Positions 34,947-43,952 are shown, counted from the first letter of the stretch. The stretch: 64,000 nt of DNA from Chelativorans salis (GCF_025336525.1 NZ_JAOCZP010000011.1:1-64000), one strand, 5' to 3'. The notes: generated from the letters alone by a model not told the origin. Program-made: numbers and translations.

Positions 34947-36245
34947 CTACGGCATGAACCCCAGAAGCCGCGGTAAGAACAGCGCCAGCGGCGACCAATA
35001 TGTCGTGACGAGCATTACTGGAAATGCCGCCAAAGCCATGAAATAGAACGCGGGCGTGATCACTTCCGACATCCCGACCCTGCCGACACGACAGGCCATG
35101 AACAGGATTGGGGCCATCGGAGGACTGTTCGCCCCGATCACAATGCTGGTCCCGATGATCGCTGCAAAGTGGATCGGGTCGACACCAATCTCGGCCATGA
35201 CCGGCACCATCAGAGGGCTGATGATGGCGATCACGCTGACATCGTCCATGATCATGCCCATGGCGATCAGAAAGATGTTCACTACCAGGAGAATGAGGAT
35301 CGGGCTCGAAAACGTGTTCAGCAGAACGTCGGTCAGTTCCTGAGGCACGCGCTCAAGGGTGAGGATCCGGCTGGCCACGAACGAAAAGACGAGGATGATC
35401 ATGATAACGCCGGTGGTGGTTGCGGCATGGATCACAGCTTCGCCGATCCCTCGCAGCGTCTGCTCTCGGTAGACGAACAAGCCGATGGGAATGGCGAGGG
35501 CCACTGAGATGGCTGCGGCCTCGGTCGGCGTGGCAAAGCCGCCATAGATACCGCCCAGAATGATAACCGGCAGCAATAATGCGGGAATAGCCCGCCAGCC
35601 GGTCGAAGCCGTTTCGGAAACGCGCTGACCCCACGAAGCACGTTCAGTATCCCCGCCCAGCTTCCGATTGACATGCAGCCGATTGAAAAGCGCAAGGCAG
35701 ATCATCAGCAAGATGCCCGGACCTACGGTCGCTAGGAAACAGGCTGCAACCGACTGTCGGGTCACGACCGCATAAAGGATCATAGTAATCGAAGGTGGGA
35801 TCAACAGACCCAGGAGCGAGGAAATACCCAGGAGTGCGCTTGTATATCCCCGCGCATAGCCGTGTTTCTCCATCGGGTTGATCATGATAGAACCGACGGA
35901 AGCCACGGCAGCCGAGGCGGTACCCGAAATGGCCCCGAAAATGCCGCAAGTTACGACCATCGAGGTGCCCATGCCAACACGCGAACGCCCGACCAATGCC
36001 TCGACGAAGTCCACCAGGCGCCGGGCGATCCCGCCGGATTGCATCAGGTAACCGGTCATCACGAAAAGCGGCAACGCCACCAGGATCACCGAGTTGACCG
36101 ACCAGAAGCCCGTGGTCATCAAGGACGAGATATCGACATCATAGGCGATCGACAGGATGAGCGTCATTGCGGCGAAGGAGAATACGACCGGAACCCCGAT
36201 CATCATCAGCAATACGACGGCGATGATTGCGATAAGTGCACCCAT
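34947..36245 (-). CDS. TRAP transporter large permease (DctM family)
   Basis: 432 aa, about 12 membrane helices, with the family motifs GIPVVFSF-type start, ALPLFVMTGYLMQSGGIARRLVDF, SGTASAAVASVGSI and IPPSITMILYAV. It forms the transport channel with the small DctQ subunit, whose gene ends 6 bases upstream. TRAP systems import organic and amino acids with a sodium or proton gradient. The substrate should match the linked catabolic enzymes. Confidence 0.93.
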   Translation of the reverse strand: MGALIAIIAVVLLMMIGVPVVFSFAAMTLILSIAYDVDISSLMTTGFWSVNSVILVALPLFVMTGYLMQSGGIARRLVDFVEALVGRSRVGMGTSMVVTCGIFGAISGTASAAVASVGSIMINPMEKHGYARGYTSALLGISSLLGLLIPPSITMILYAVVTRQSVAACFLATVGPGILLMICLALFNRLHVNRKLGGDTERASWGQRVSETASTGWRAIPALLLPVIILGGIYGGFATPTEAAAISVALAIPIGLFVYREQTLRGIGEAVIHAATTTGVIMIILVFSFVASRILTLERVPQELTDVLLNTFSSPILILLVVNIFLIAMGMIMDDVSVIAIISPLMVPVMAEIGVDPIHFAAIIGTSIVIGANSPPMAPILFMACRVGRVGMSEVITPAFYFMALAAFPVMLVTTYWSPLALFLPRLLGFMP

Positions 36246-36251
36246 TTCAGA

Positions 36252-36767
36252 TTACTCCACTTCTGCCGCGGGATCGCCCGACTGCCAGTCCTCGCCGCGG
36301 ATCTCATGGAGTAGGTCCCGCACCAAATAGACAATGAACATCACCGAAGCGACGAAGAGACTGGACTGCGAGATCCACCACGGAATCCCGAAGACCGGCG
36401 TGGATTGGCCACGCTCCAGACCAAAGGAGAACAGCGCCCACGCCCAAGTGCTGAACAACACCGCGATACCCAGCGATACCGCGGTGGAAAACAAGGCCGC
36501 AACGCGCCAGACTTTCGGGTTTTTCGATATAACGCGCACGAAGTCGGCCGACAGGTGCGAGCGTTCACGCGATGCCAGCGCTGCGCCCAGCATGTAGAAC
36601 CACATGACCGCAAGCAGCATGATCTCTTCGAGACCGAATACAGGTGCCCCGAGCACCCGCGTAAAGATGCCGACGACCAGCATCAGCGCGACGGCCAGCC
36701 CGACCACGATCAAAATCGGATGGATGATGCGCACAAGAAGCGCATCGGCTGTTCTTAGTGTTTGCAT
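36252..36767 (-). CDS. TRAP transporter small permease (DctQ family)
   Basis: 171 aa from ATG 36767, with GGAGGA upstream; the longer frame to 36977 is leader. Four membrane helices (about 12-34, 45-62, 85-105, 125-145), with FGLEEIMLLAVMWFYMLGAALASRERSHLSADF typical of DctQ. Partner of the DctM protein encoded directly downstream. Confidence 0.9.
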   Translation of the reverse strand: MQTLRTADALLVRIIHPILIVVGLAVALMLVVGIFTRVLGAPVFGLEEIMLLAVMWFYMLGAALASRERSHLSADFVRVISKNPKVWRVAALFSTAVSLGIAVLFSTWAWALFSFGLERGQSTPVFGIPWWISQSSLFVASVMFIVYLVRDLLHEIRGEDWQSGDPAAEVE

Positions 36768-36992
36768 TATGAAGTCCTCCCTTATTCGAAGACGGGTCAC
36801 GCAAGACACAACGGCCCAGATTGATTTCCCCTCGATTGTTGACAGCCGTTGGGATCGGCGAGACTCGATCTCGGTTTGTTCTGTCTTTGAACCATGAACT
36901 TTCCGCGAGTGCTCCAGCACCCATAGGGCCGCCGTACGTTGCCGGCAGTCTGAGGCGAGCCGCGCAGCCCGCCTCAACCGTCTTTAGTGGAT

Positions 36993-38000
36993 CTACTTCG
37001 GGACCGATGCGTTGGCCCGCACCACGTCCATGATTTCTGTGCCGAGGGCCTCCTCCGCCTGCGGCCAGACTTCAGTGCGGACACGCTCGACCCAGGCAGC
37101 TTTCTGCTCGGGGGTCGGAACGATGTATTCCATGCCGGATTCCTGCGCCGCGGCGATCCATTTGTCGTCTTCCGCCTTGGCGTCCTTGAACTGCTGGTCC
37201 ATCACGGCGACGGATGCGGATTCGATTATTCCGCGGTCTTCTTCATCCATCTCTTCCCAGGTCGCACCGTTCATCAGCAGTGAGTAGGACGAGAAGTTGT
37301 GCGACGACTGAACGAAGTAATCGAGCTGGTCACGGAAATATTCGTAGTCCCAGTAAATGACATTGGATGAATCGCCATCCACGACGCCGGTCTGGATCGA
37401 CGTATAGACTTCAGCCCAGTCTATCGGCACCGCCTGGAAGCCCATCGCCTGAATCGTCTGCGGCAGCGGGAAGATCGGTTGCGACCGTACCTTCAGACCC
37501 TGCGCCTCTTCAAAGCTGGTGGCGTAGCGGCCCTTGGTGGCGATGCCACCGAAGCCTTCCGGGAACGGTCCGAAATACTTGAGGCCAATATCCTGATAGA
37601 TCGGATCGAGCAACTGGCGGATCCAGCCTTCCCTTCCAAACGCCTCGATGGCGTCGTCCCATCCCAGAACGAGGTAGGGGATGTAGTTCACACCGATCCG
37701 CTGGTCGTAGGACGTCTGCGGCCACGTGATCATCATGTGGACGTTGCCCTTGACGAGTTGGTCAAACAGCTCCTGCTGACCACCCAGCTCGCCCTGATAA
37801 AAGACATTCACGCGGATGCGCCCGTCCGAATTTTTCTCGATCATCGACGCCCAGTTCTGCATGGCCTTGCCAAGAACGGAGTCGCGATCACCGGCTTCAC
37901 TGGTCAGAACGAGCTTGTATTCCTTGTCGCTGGCCTGCGCCGCAAACGGGACAAGCATCGCCGCGGCAAATGCGATTGCGGAGATGTTGGATAGTTTCAT
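36993..38000 (-). CDS. TRAP transporter substrate-binding protein (DctP family)
   Basis: 335 aa. Signal peptide MKLSNISAIAFAAAMLVPF, cleavage after AQA. The mature protein has the DctP fold: the GELGGQQELFDQLVKGNVHM and LKVRSQPIFPLPQTIQAMG segments include the conserved Arg that binds the substrate carboxylate, and VDGDSSNVIYWDYEY. It captures the carboxylate-bearing substrate in the periplasm. First gene of the TRAP/enzyme operon. Confidence 0.92.
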   Translation of the reverse strand: MKLSNISAIAFAAAMLVPFAAQASDKEYKLVLTSEAGDRDSVLGKAMQNWASMIEKNSDGRIRVNVFYQGELGGQQELFDQLVKGNVHMMITWPQTSYDQRIGVNYIPYLVLGWDDAIEAFGREGWIRQLLDPIYQDIGLKYFGPFPEGFGGIATKGRYATSFEEAQGLKVRSQPIFPLPQTIQAMGFQAVPIDWAEVYTSIQTGVVDGDSSNVIYWDYEYFRDQLDYFVQSSHNFSSYSLLMNGATWEEMDEEDRGIIESASVAVMDQQFKDAKAEDDKWIAAAQESGMEYIVPTPEQKAAWVERVRTEVWPQAEEALGTEIMDVVRANASVPK

Positions 38001-38099
38001 CTTGAGTCCTCCCTTGAACCTGGATGGTATTGGGGCAGGTTCCCCTACCCTATCCGATAATCAATGATGGCAGGACGGCTGGCGCACAAACGAGAATAT

Positions 38100-38285
38100 T
38101 CATCGTCCGGGCATAAGGTGAACCTTGTGCGCGGCGTGGCCGAAGAGGCGATACGCAGGCGCTTCTTCGTTCTCGCTGTTCAGCTTCTCGCCGAAGATTT
38201 TGAAGTCTAAGTCCAGGGCCGCGACGTTGCCTGTCAGCTTGGTGTTGTTCTCATTGAAGCGGATGAAGTTGCTCGGGTCGTTCAT
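38100..38285 (-). pseudogene. Truncated DUF736-family protein
   Basis: 61 aa from ATG 38285, with GGAG seven bases upstream. The segment TKLTGNVAALDLDFKIFGEK followed by NEEAPAYRLFG matches the first half of DUF736, a ~100-aa protein common on alphaproteobacterial plasmids and integrative elements. The second half is missing and replaced by HAAHKVHLMPGR and a stop. The break lies at the edge of the TRAP cluster, so it may mark where that cluster was joined to the stress island. Confidence 0.6.
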
Positions 38286-39453
38286 TGGATCACTCCGTGT
38301 TTCGATCTTCCGACGGGAGCGATGCACGGCCCGGATCAAGAGCAGCAGGCACCCTTCAGGGCGAACGAAGTGGGGACGCCGGCAGGGCTAAAAATCGGAA
38401 GGTTCGCCGCTTGCCGGTGAAAGCCGATTTTTCGACCGGCCTGTGTTGCCTGCTGATCCAGGCTGCAGCGGGATGGGAATGGAGCCGGCCGGACGGCGAT
38501 CGCCCGATCGCCTATATCGGCGGCAGGCTTACGTACGGTATGACTGAGAGCCTTTGGCTCGACGTGTTCGCGTCGTATTCGTCCACCGCACGCAGAGGGG
38601 CTGGGGATGGCTTCAGCCGCGCCGCCTTCGGAATTGAAGCGCGAATGCGATGGTGAACAACGGCGCTCCTGTTTCATTGGCTTCTCGGGCAGCGTACGCA
38701 CCAGTCCCGCTCCCGCCGGCTAGCCCGCTTCTCTCACCGCCCTTTGTTTTGACGGGTTCGGGCGCCGACTTGGCGGCGTGAGTTTAAAGCCGTGCGCGGT
38801 CTGTGGCGCTGGAGAGCGGCGGCTTTGGGTTCGGCAATGTCTCCTGTGTCGTTTGCGGGAAGGGTTGAGGCCGGCGGGATCATCGGGCCACGGCTGTCAA
38901 ATTGAGCAGTCAAAGGCAGAGAGGCACACCATAGGGGCGGATACTTCAAGCTTCACACGTTCAGAAGATAAGTTCAGCGTGCAGGAGAGGAGTGCAGTGA
39001 GTAGCTGCGATCAGAAGTCACGTGCAGTGATTTCGTAGACACCCCAATCGTCAGGAATCTACCCGAATAAGTCGTTCCGCCGAAAAGCATCTTCCTGGAT
39101 CCGGGGGTACTTGAAATTACGAACAGCCCTCACCAAATCGATTGCCGCGGGATGCCACTGACGGGTCCCGAGGCAAGTAATGGCGAGTCCGGCCCATAGG
39201 GGCGGGCGCCGCATGTCGCTTCGCGACGAAAGCATGTGCGCCTAGCCATTGGTTGTTGTCCGGCACTTCTCTTTGCGAGACGCGCCGGTCGTTGTCGGGC
39301 TTTCCCTCCTCTTTGCCTCTGGCTCGGCAGTTGTTCTCCGCATCTCGAAACTTGCAGCTCGCGGCGCCACGCGGCGGACGCACGCCGGTGCGTGCGAGGC
39401 CGTTCGCGTGCTAGCGGCTCGGGCTAAGTTTGGAACGAAGGAGGATGACAACC
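38286..39453. other. Long stretch with only gene remnants, upstream of the Hsp20 cluster
   Basis: About 1.2 kb. It contains the outer-membrane-protein-like fragment at 38414-38656 and otherwise no supported gene. A CTTGAAA motif at 39110-39116 could be a heat-shock sigma -35, with a poor CCAAAT -10 17 bases on. The last 200 bases are a GC-rich, structure-prone leader before the first Hsp20 gene, including CCTCCT (about 39305) able to pair with its AGGAGG. Confidence 0.4.
38414..38656 (+). pseudogene. C-terminal fragment of an outer-membrane beta-barrel protein
   Basis: The reading frame ends with alternating beta strands (AYIGGRLTYGMTESLWLDVF, then FGIEARMRW) and a terminal aromatic residue, as in outer-membrane barrels. 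No signal peptide or complete N-terminus precedes it. It overlaps no other gene and looks like the tail of a deleted gene. Confidence 0.35.
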
Positions 39454-39894
39454 ATGCTGCTGGGACGAACATCAGGCTTCGACTGGGATCCGTTCACGGA
39501 AATGCAACGAATGCGGGAGGACATGAATCGGCTGTTTGCCGATTTCCCTAGCTCTCCTGCGACCAGAATCTATCCGCCGGTCAATCTCTGGCTCGGCGAG
39601 AACAGCATAGCGGTCACGGCCGAATTGCCGGGGCTGTCGGCGGAGGAAGTGGATCTCACGATTCGCGAGGACACGCTGACCATCCGCGGTGAGCGCAAAC
39701 CGATGGAAGAGGCGGAGCAGGCAAGCTGGCATCGGCGCGAGCGGCCCCTGGGCGCATTCTCTCGCACCGTTTCGCTGCCTTATCGTGTCGATCCGGACCA
39801 GGTAAAGGCTCGGTTCCAGAACGGCGTCCTGGAGATCGAAATGCAGCGACCGGAGGCAGATCAGCCGCGCAAGATTCAGATCAGTAATCAATGA
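39454..39894 (+). CDS. Small heat-shock protein, Hsp20/alpha-crystallin family (1 of 3)
   Basis: 146 aa. ATG 39454 is chosen because AAGGAGG (39438-39444) lies nine bases upstream; ATG 39445 abuts that site. Alpha-crystallin domain about residues 40-135, with the ELPGLSAEEVDLTI and FQNGVLEIEMQRPE motifs (the latter akin to GVL in Hsp20). Holds unfolding proteins during heat or oxidative stress, ATP-independently, in the cytoplasm. First of three Hsp20 genes in tandem. A long GC-rich leader precedes it. Confidence 0.93.
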   Translation: MLLGRTSGFDWDPFTEMQRMREDMNRLFADFPSSPATRIYPPVNLWLGENSIAVTAELPGLSAEEVDLTIREDTLTIRGERKPMEEAEQASWHRRERPLGAFSRTVSLPYRVDPDQVKARFQNGVLEIEMQRPEADQPRKIQISNQ

Positions 39895-39913
39895 ACAGCA
39901 AGGAGATGCAATC

Positions 39914-40318
39914 ATGGCACAGGAAGTGACGACCACGAGGAAGCGGGACGTCGCTCGCACCAACGGCGGCGAGCCGAGCACCGCGGCGCCGATCTATCTG
40001 CCTGACACAGACATCTATGAGACCGTGGATCACATCGTGCTTGTCGCCGATATGCCTGGTGTTGCGCCAGGCGATGTCGATGTCACGCTGGAACGCCGCG
40101 TCCTGACCATTCGCGGCAAGGTGCCGACGGAGGCTCACGATGGCTATAAACGTCTCTACGCTGAGTACGGCGAAGGCGACTTCGAGCGTGTGTTCACCCT
40201 CTCGGAGGAGGTCGACCGCGACCATATCGAAGCCAGCCACAAGAACGGCGTGCTCACCCTGAAGTTGCCGAAGGCCGAATCCGCCAAGACCCAAAGGATC
40301 GAGGTTAAGGCGGCGTAG
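39914..40318 (+). CDS. Small heat-shock protein, Hsp20 family (2 of 3)
   Basis: 134 aa. Alpha-crystallin domain about residues 30-125 (DTDIYETVDHIVLVADMPG, KNGVLTLKLPKAE). A short, Thr/Arg-rich N-terminus. Starts 19 bases after the first Hsp20 gene, with AAGGAG before its ATG. Different enough from its neighbours to form hetero-oligomers rather than being a fresh duplicate. Confidence 0.93.
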   Translation: MAQEVTTTRKRDVARTNGGEPSTAAPIYLPDTDIYETVDHIVLVADMPGVAPGDVDVTLERRVLTIRGKVPTEAHDGYKRLYAEYGEGDFERVFTLSEEVDRDHIEASHKNGVLTLKLPKAESAKTQRIEVKAA

Positions 40319-40350
40319 GCCTGCTCAGGAGGTGTGAAAGGAGGCCTAAC

Positions 40351-40857
40351 ATGCAGATCAAGGATCTCATTCCCTGGAGCCGCACGCGAAGCACTCTCTC
40401 GCAGGGGCAGGACGGAGGCGGCAATCCGCTCTCGGCTTTGCAGCGAGACATCAACCGTGTCTTCGACGATTTCTGGAATCGCTTCGAGCCCCCATCCGGC
40501 GCGACGAACGGATTCCTATCCGTGGGCACACCGCACACGGAGGTCTCGGAGACCGATAAGGAAGTCGAAGTCTCGTTCGAACTGCCCGGCATGACCGAAA
40601 AGGACATCGACGTCAGGCTGAGCGACGACGTTCTGACCATCCGCGGTGAGAAGAAGAACGAACGCGAGGAGAAGAAGAAGGGCTATTATCTGTCCGAGCG
40701 AAGCTACGGCTCCTTCTACCGCAACATTCCCCTGCCAGCCGGTGTCGACCCCAAAAAGGCGGAGGCACGGTTCAAGAACGGCGTCTTGACGGTGATCCTT
40801 CCCAAGACACCGGAGGCGCAGAAAAAGGTCCGGAAAATTGAGGTGAAGGCGGCATGA
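40351..40857 (+). CDS. Small heat-shock protein, Hsp20 family (3 of 3)
   Basis: 168 aa with a longer N-terminal arm (MQIKDLIPWSRTRSTLSQGQ, then ALQRDINRVFDDFWNRFE). The alpha-crystallin domain (SFELPGMTEKDIDVRLSDD, FKNGVLTVILPKT) resembles the class usually called HspC2/IbpA-like in alphaproteobacteria. Preceded by GAAAGGAGG. Last gene of the three-gene unit; a GC hairpin follows. Confidence 0.93.
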   Translation: MQIKDLIPWSRTRSTLSQGQDGGGNPLSALQRDINRVFDDFWNRFEPPSGATNGFLSVGTPHTEVSETDKEVEVSFELPGMTEKDIDVRLSDDVLTIRGEKKNEREEKKKGYYLSERSYGSFYRNIPLPAGVDPKKAEARFKNGVLTVILPKTPEAQKKVRKIEVKAA

Positions 40858-40869
40858 CGCAAGACAGGT

Positions 40870-40892
40870 CCGGCGGCCAGGACGGCCGCTGG
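40870..40892 (+). terminator. GC hairpin downstream of the Hsp20 operon
   Basis: CCGGCGGCC-AGGAC-GGCCGCTGG forms a 9-bp stem (one G-T pair) 13 bases after the third Hsp20 stop. The next T-run (CTATTTTTTT, about 40924) is some 30 bases further, so termination is plausible but not classic. Confidence 0.35.
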
Positions 40893-40969
40893 GCCCGATT
40901 ATGTATCGATTTATGCTGAGTTTCTATTTTTTTGCCGGAATGGCTTTTGAACCGTCGAAGTCGTCATTG

Positions 40970-42238
40970 TTATCTTTCAACTGTAGGCACGCCTTCGTTG
41001 CCTTCAACGCACAGGCGATTTTTCAGGAGAGGAAGGCTTAGCAACGTAAGCACTGCGAAGATGGCGCCAACGAGGAAGGTGGATTGAGATCCAAGCTGAT
41101 CCCAAAACGCCCCAGCGATCACGCTGGCGAGAAACATGGCTACGCCCGTAACGAGGTTGAATATCCCATAGGCTGTTCCTCGCAGTTCTGCCGGCGCGGT
41201 GTCCGCGACAAGGGTGGCAAACAGGCCTTGTGTGTAACCCATATGAAATCCCCACAGCGTGACCCCAATTGCGACGGCTATCAGTCCGCTCGCAAAGGCC
41301 AATGTCACCTCGGCCAGCACCAAAAGCGCCAAACCCAGGGCCAGCATCGTGATGCGGTTGACCCGGTCTGACATAATGCCGGCGGGATAGGCCGACAGCG
41401 AATAGGCGAAGCTCATGATGACCATCACCGCCGGGATTGCCATCACCGGAAGGCCGATGGCTTGTGCCTTCAAGACCAGAAAGGCTTCGCTGAAGCGGGC
41501 CGGCGTAAAGAGTGTCGCCACGGCCACCACACACCAGAACGCTCGGCCCACCTGCTTCAGATCGGCGGGGTGGAGGGGCGCGCGAAGCCTTCTCGTGTCC
41601 TGTGGCCGGTCAGGCTCGCGGACCAGAAACACAATGATAGCGACCGACATGAAAGCCGGGATGACGGCAATCCAGAATACTTGCTGGAAATTGTCGGCTG
41701 TCAGCCACATCAGGCCGATGGCGATGAGCGGGCCCAGAAATGCTCCGACAGTATCAAGGGACTGACGCAGCCCGAAGCTCGCACCGCGCAAATGCGGAGG
41801 TGCGATATCGGCAACAAGAGCGTCACGCGGCGCACCACGGATGCCCTTCCCCACCCGATCGATAAAGCGAGCGGCGACCAGCCATTCTATTGAGGTGGCG
41901 AGCGGGAAAATCGGTTTCGTGATGGCTGCCAAGCCGTATCCCAGGGCTGCGAGGAGTTTGCGTTTCCCGAGCCAGTCGCTTAGCGCGCCGGAAAACACCT
42001 TTGTAATCGAGGCAGTCGCTTCCGCGATGCCCTCGATCATACCCACAGCCAGAGCCGAGGTTCCAAGCACCGAAACCATGTAGACCGGCAGCAGGGCATG
42101 AATCATCTCGGACGATGTGTCCATGAATAGCGACACCAGGCCGAGCATCCACACGCCGGCGGGAACGGATCGGCGATTGTCCAGAGACGCAACGGCTGGA
42201 TTAGCCGCGGCGACTTCGTCTTCAACTGTTCTCGTCAT
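40970..42238 (-). CDS. Major facilitator superfamily transporter
   Basis: 422 aa from ATG 42238, with twelve predicted helices. The loop motif DWLGKRKLLAALG and the segments FMDTSSEMIHALLPVY and RVGKGIRGAPRDALVAD mark the MFS subgroup linked to metal or metalloid (chromate-type) genes. The start overlaps the ChrB-like gene end by 17 bases, so the two are co-translated. Probably a resistance efflux pump; substrate unknown. Confidence 0.85.
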   Translation of the reverse strand: MTRTVEDEVAAANPAVASLDNRRSVPAGVWMLGLVSLFMDTSSEMIHALLPVYMVSVLGTSALAVGMIEGIAEATASITKVFSGALSDWLGKRKLLAALGYGLAAITKPIFPLATSIEWLVAARFIDRVGKGIRGAPRDALVADIAPPHLRGASFGLRQSLDTVGAFLGPLIAIGLMWLTADNFQQVFWIAVIPAFMSVAIIVFLVREPDRPQDTRRLRAPLHPADLKQVGRAFWCVVAVATLFTPARFSEAFLVLKAQAIGLPVMAIPAVMVIMSFAYSLSAYPAGIMSDRVNRITMLALGLALLVLAEVTLAFASGLIAVAIGVTLWGFHMGYTQGLFATLVADTAPAELRGTAYGIFNLVTGVAMFLASVIAGAFWDQLGSQSTFLVGAIFAVLTLLSLPLLKNRLCVEGNEGVPTVER

Positions 42239-42770
42239 GCGCGTCAAAAACCTCGCGCGCGTAAACGTCGAGCAGTTCTTCGCAACCGCGCAGCCGTTCT
42301 TCTGCTTCGGCCCCTAAAGCTGCGCTGTAAAAGTCCAGCTTCCTGATCTTCTCAAACCAGCCCTGAAGCTTTTTCAGATCAACGTCGTTCTCTTCCAGCT
42401 CGGCGTAGGTGAAGTTGTTCGCGGCCCGCTCTTTGGCAATTTCCCCATGGAAGTCCGTGCATTTGTCGATGAATTCCCGGTAGGCCTCGTCCCGATCCTG
42501 TTTGAAGCGTGCAATCACCTTGTCTCTCTGCGCACGATCCAGGGCGGCCGTCTCCAGAAGTACGGATTCGCCGTCGATCTCAGCGATTTCATTCGCCAGT
42601 ATTTTGAGGCCGCGCGTGTGCTCGTCGGTTTGCGGGAGCACGCAGACCCCGCTTTGTAGATAGACCGCCCCCATCCCCTTCAGCCGCCGCCAGATCGCAA
42701 TGCGCTTCGAGGACGGTTCGGCAGGGACTTTGTAAATGAGAAGGAGCCAGGAAAGCGAATTCATATTCAT
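42222..42770 (-). CDS. ChrB-like chromate-resistance-associated protein
   Basis: 182 aa; ATG 42770 or 42764. The N-terminal WLLLIYKVPAEPSSKRIAIWRRLKGMGAVYLQSGVCVLP is the ChrB N-terminal domain; the remainder is helical and acidic. ChrB proteins act as chromate-sensing regulators or accessories. Here the usual ChrA transporter is replaced by an MFS protein. Two palindromes upstream (42777-42794 and 42800-42813) may be its own operators. Confidence 0.8.
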   Translation of the reverse strand: MNMNSLSWLLLIYKVPAEPSSKRIAIWRRLKGMGAVYLQSGVCVLPQTDEHTRGLKILANEIAEIDGESVLLETAALDRAQRDKVIARFKQDRDEAYREFIDKCTDFHGEIAKERAANNFTYAELEENDVDLKKLQGWFEKIRKLDFYSAALGAEAEERLRGCEELLDVYAREVFDAHDENS

Positions 42771-42776
42771 TTCATG

Positions 42777-42813
42777 ATGTAACAGCGGTTACATTTCAAG
42801 ACAACATTTTGTC
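42777..42813. promoter_or_regulatory. Two adjacent palindromes upstream of the ChrB-like gene
   Basis: ATGTAAC-AGCG-GTTACAT (42777-42794) has 7-bp arms; GACAA-CATT-TTGTC (42800-42813) has 5-bp arms. They lie right before the ChrB-like start on the minus strand and about 90 bases before the divergent PAP2 gene. Either could be an operator for ChrB or another regulator acting on both. Confidence 0.5.
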
Positions 42814-42903
42814 TCATTTCGCCTGTAGGCGGATTCCACATTTTTGGTGAGAGCGATCGCAACCAACTGAATTTCAACAGGCCGATTGACAAGGACGGAC
42901 CAA

Positions 42904-43887
42904 ATGCAAGCGTCAGGACACGCTCCCCCCCGAACACTCACAAAGTGGATATTGGCTGGTGCGGCGCTGTCGGCGCTGATGGGGGCTATAGTCCAGCTTC
43001 ACGCGCTGGAAGAGCTTGTGGACCGTCCAGTTGCTCTGTTCTTCGCAAGCCAACGTGACACGATGTTTGTGCAGGTTGCCTGGTTCTTAACGGACTTCGG
43101 CAAAGCTTACTGGTTCATCATTCCCGCTGCTGTGGCCTTCGTACTATCCCGGTTTGTATTGCGAAACCCGCTCTATGCCTCCCAGGCGCTGTTTGTTCTG
43201 CTTAGCGTGGCTGTGACCGGCATAGTTGTCGATATAATCAAAATCGTATTTGGCAGAGCCCGCCCAAATTTACTTCTAAACCACGATATTTATCAGTTTT
43301 TCTTTTTCCGGTTCGGAAGGGATTATAATTCATTTCCATCCGGTCATACCGCTTGCGCCATGGCGGCGGGCGTAGCTCTGGCCCTGATCTTCCCGAAATA
43401 TCGCAGTCTGGCACTTGCTGGTGGGATCACCTTGGCTTGCACGCGCTTTGTTACAACCGCGCATTATATCAGCGACGTAGTGGCGTCCTCAATGATCGCG
43501 GTTGTCGGCGTTCTGACCATCAGGGTTATTCTCGCCAGATACGGCTTTCCACTAAGCTGGGGCGGGGCAGCGGCAACCTCGCCTCGCCATGGGCTTGTTG
43601 CGAAAACGATCGGCGTTCCCGTCGATGCGCCCGATACACATACCGCTCCGCCACGATTGATCGCCCCGTCAGTGTTCGGCGTCGTCATCGCTGCCGTCGC
43701 TATGTCGACAAGCGGTCTGCTTCCCAACCTCGCTTTGATCGAATGGCAAGAACGCTCCTCGCCCAACTTTGAGCCCATGGTTGAGGGGTGGCTCTGGCTT
43801 TCGCTTTTTGTCAGTGTCGGCTTCGGGGCGCTCACGTGGATATTTCAGCGGCGGGTCTCCCTGCCGCAAAGCCGTTCCAGCAACTGA
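42904..43887 (+). CDS. PAP2-family membrane phosphatase
   Basis: 327 aa from ATG 42904. The three PAP2 motifs are KIVFGRARP, FPSGHT, and TRFVTTAHYISDV (with Arg instead of the usual Ser-Arg pattern). About six helices plus a C-terminal extension with two more. Such enzymes dephosphorylate lipid phosphates (phosphatidate or undecaprenyl pyrophosphate) at the inner membrane. Divergent from the ChrB/MFS pair; part of the stress and envelope island. Confidence 0.85.
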   Translation: MQASGHAPPRTLTKWILAGAALSALMGAIVQLHALEELVDRPVALFFASQRDTMFVQVAWFLTDFGKAYWFIIPAAVAFVLSRFVLRNPLYASQALFVLLSVAVTGIVVDIIKIVFGRARPNLLLNHDIYQFFFFRFGRDYNSFPSGHTACAMAAGVALALIFPKYRSLALAGGITLACTRFVTTAHYISDVVASSMIAVVGVLTIRVILARYGFPLSWGGAAATSPRHGLVAKTIGVPVDAPDTHTAPPRLIAPSVFGVVIAAVAMSTSGLLPNLALIEWQERSSPNFEPMVEGWLWLSLFVSVGFGALTWIFQRRVSLPQSRSSN

Positions 43888-43952
43888 AATCATTGTTAAT
43901 GAGCGGAAAGCCGCGAAAACTGGCGGTTATGCGATCCACCAGGGTTGTAATT

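Noticed and set aside
39110-39138. CTTGAAA-17-CCAAAT as a heat-shock (RpoH) promoter
   Set aside because: The -35 is good but the -10 matches poorly and lies about 315 bases before the first Hsp20 start; kept only as a note in the gap entry.
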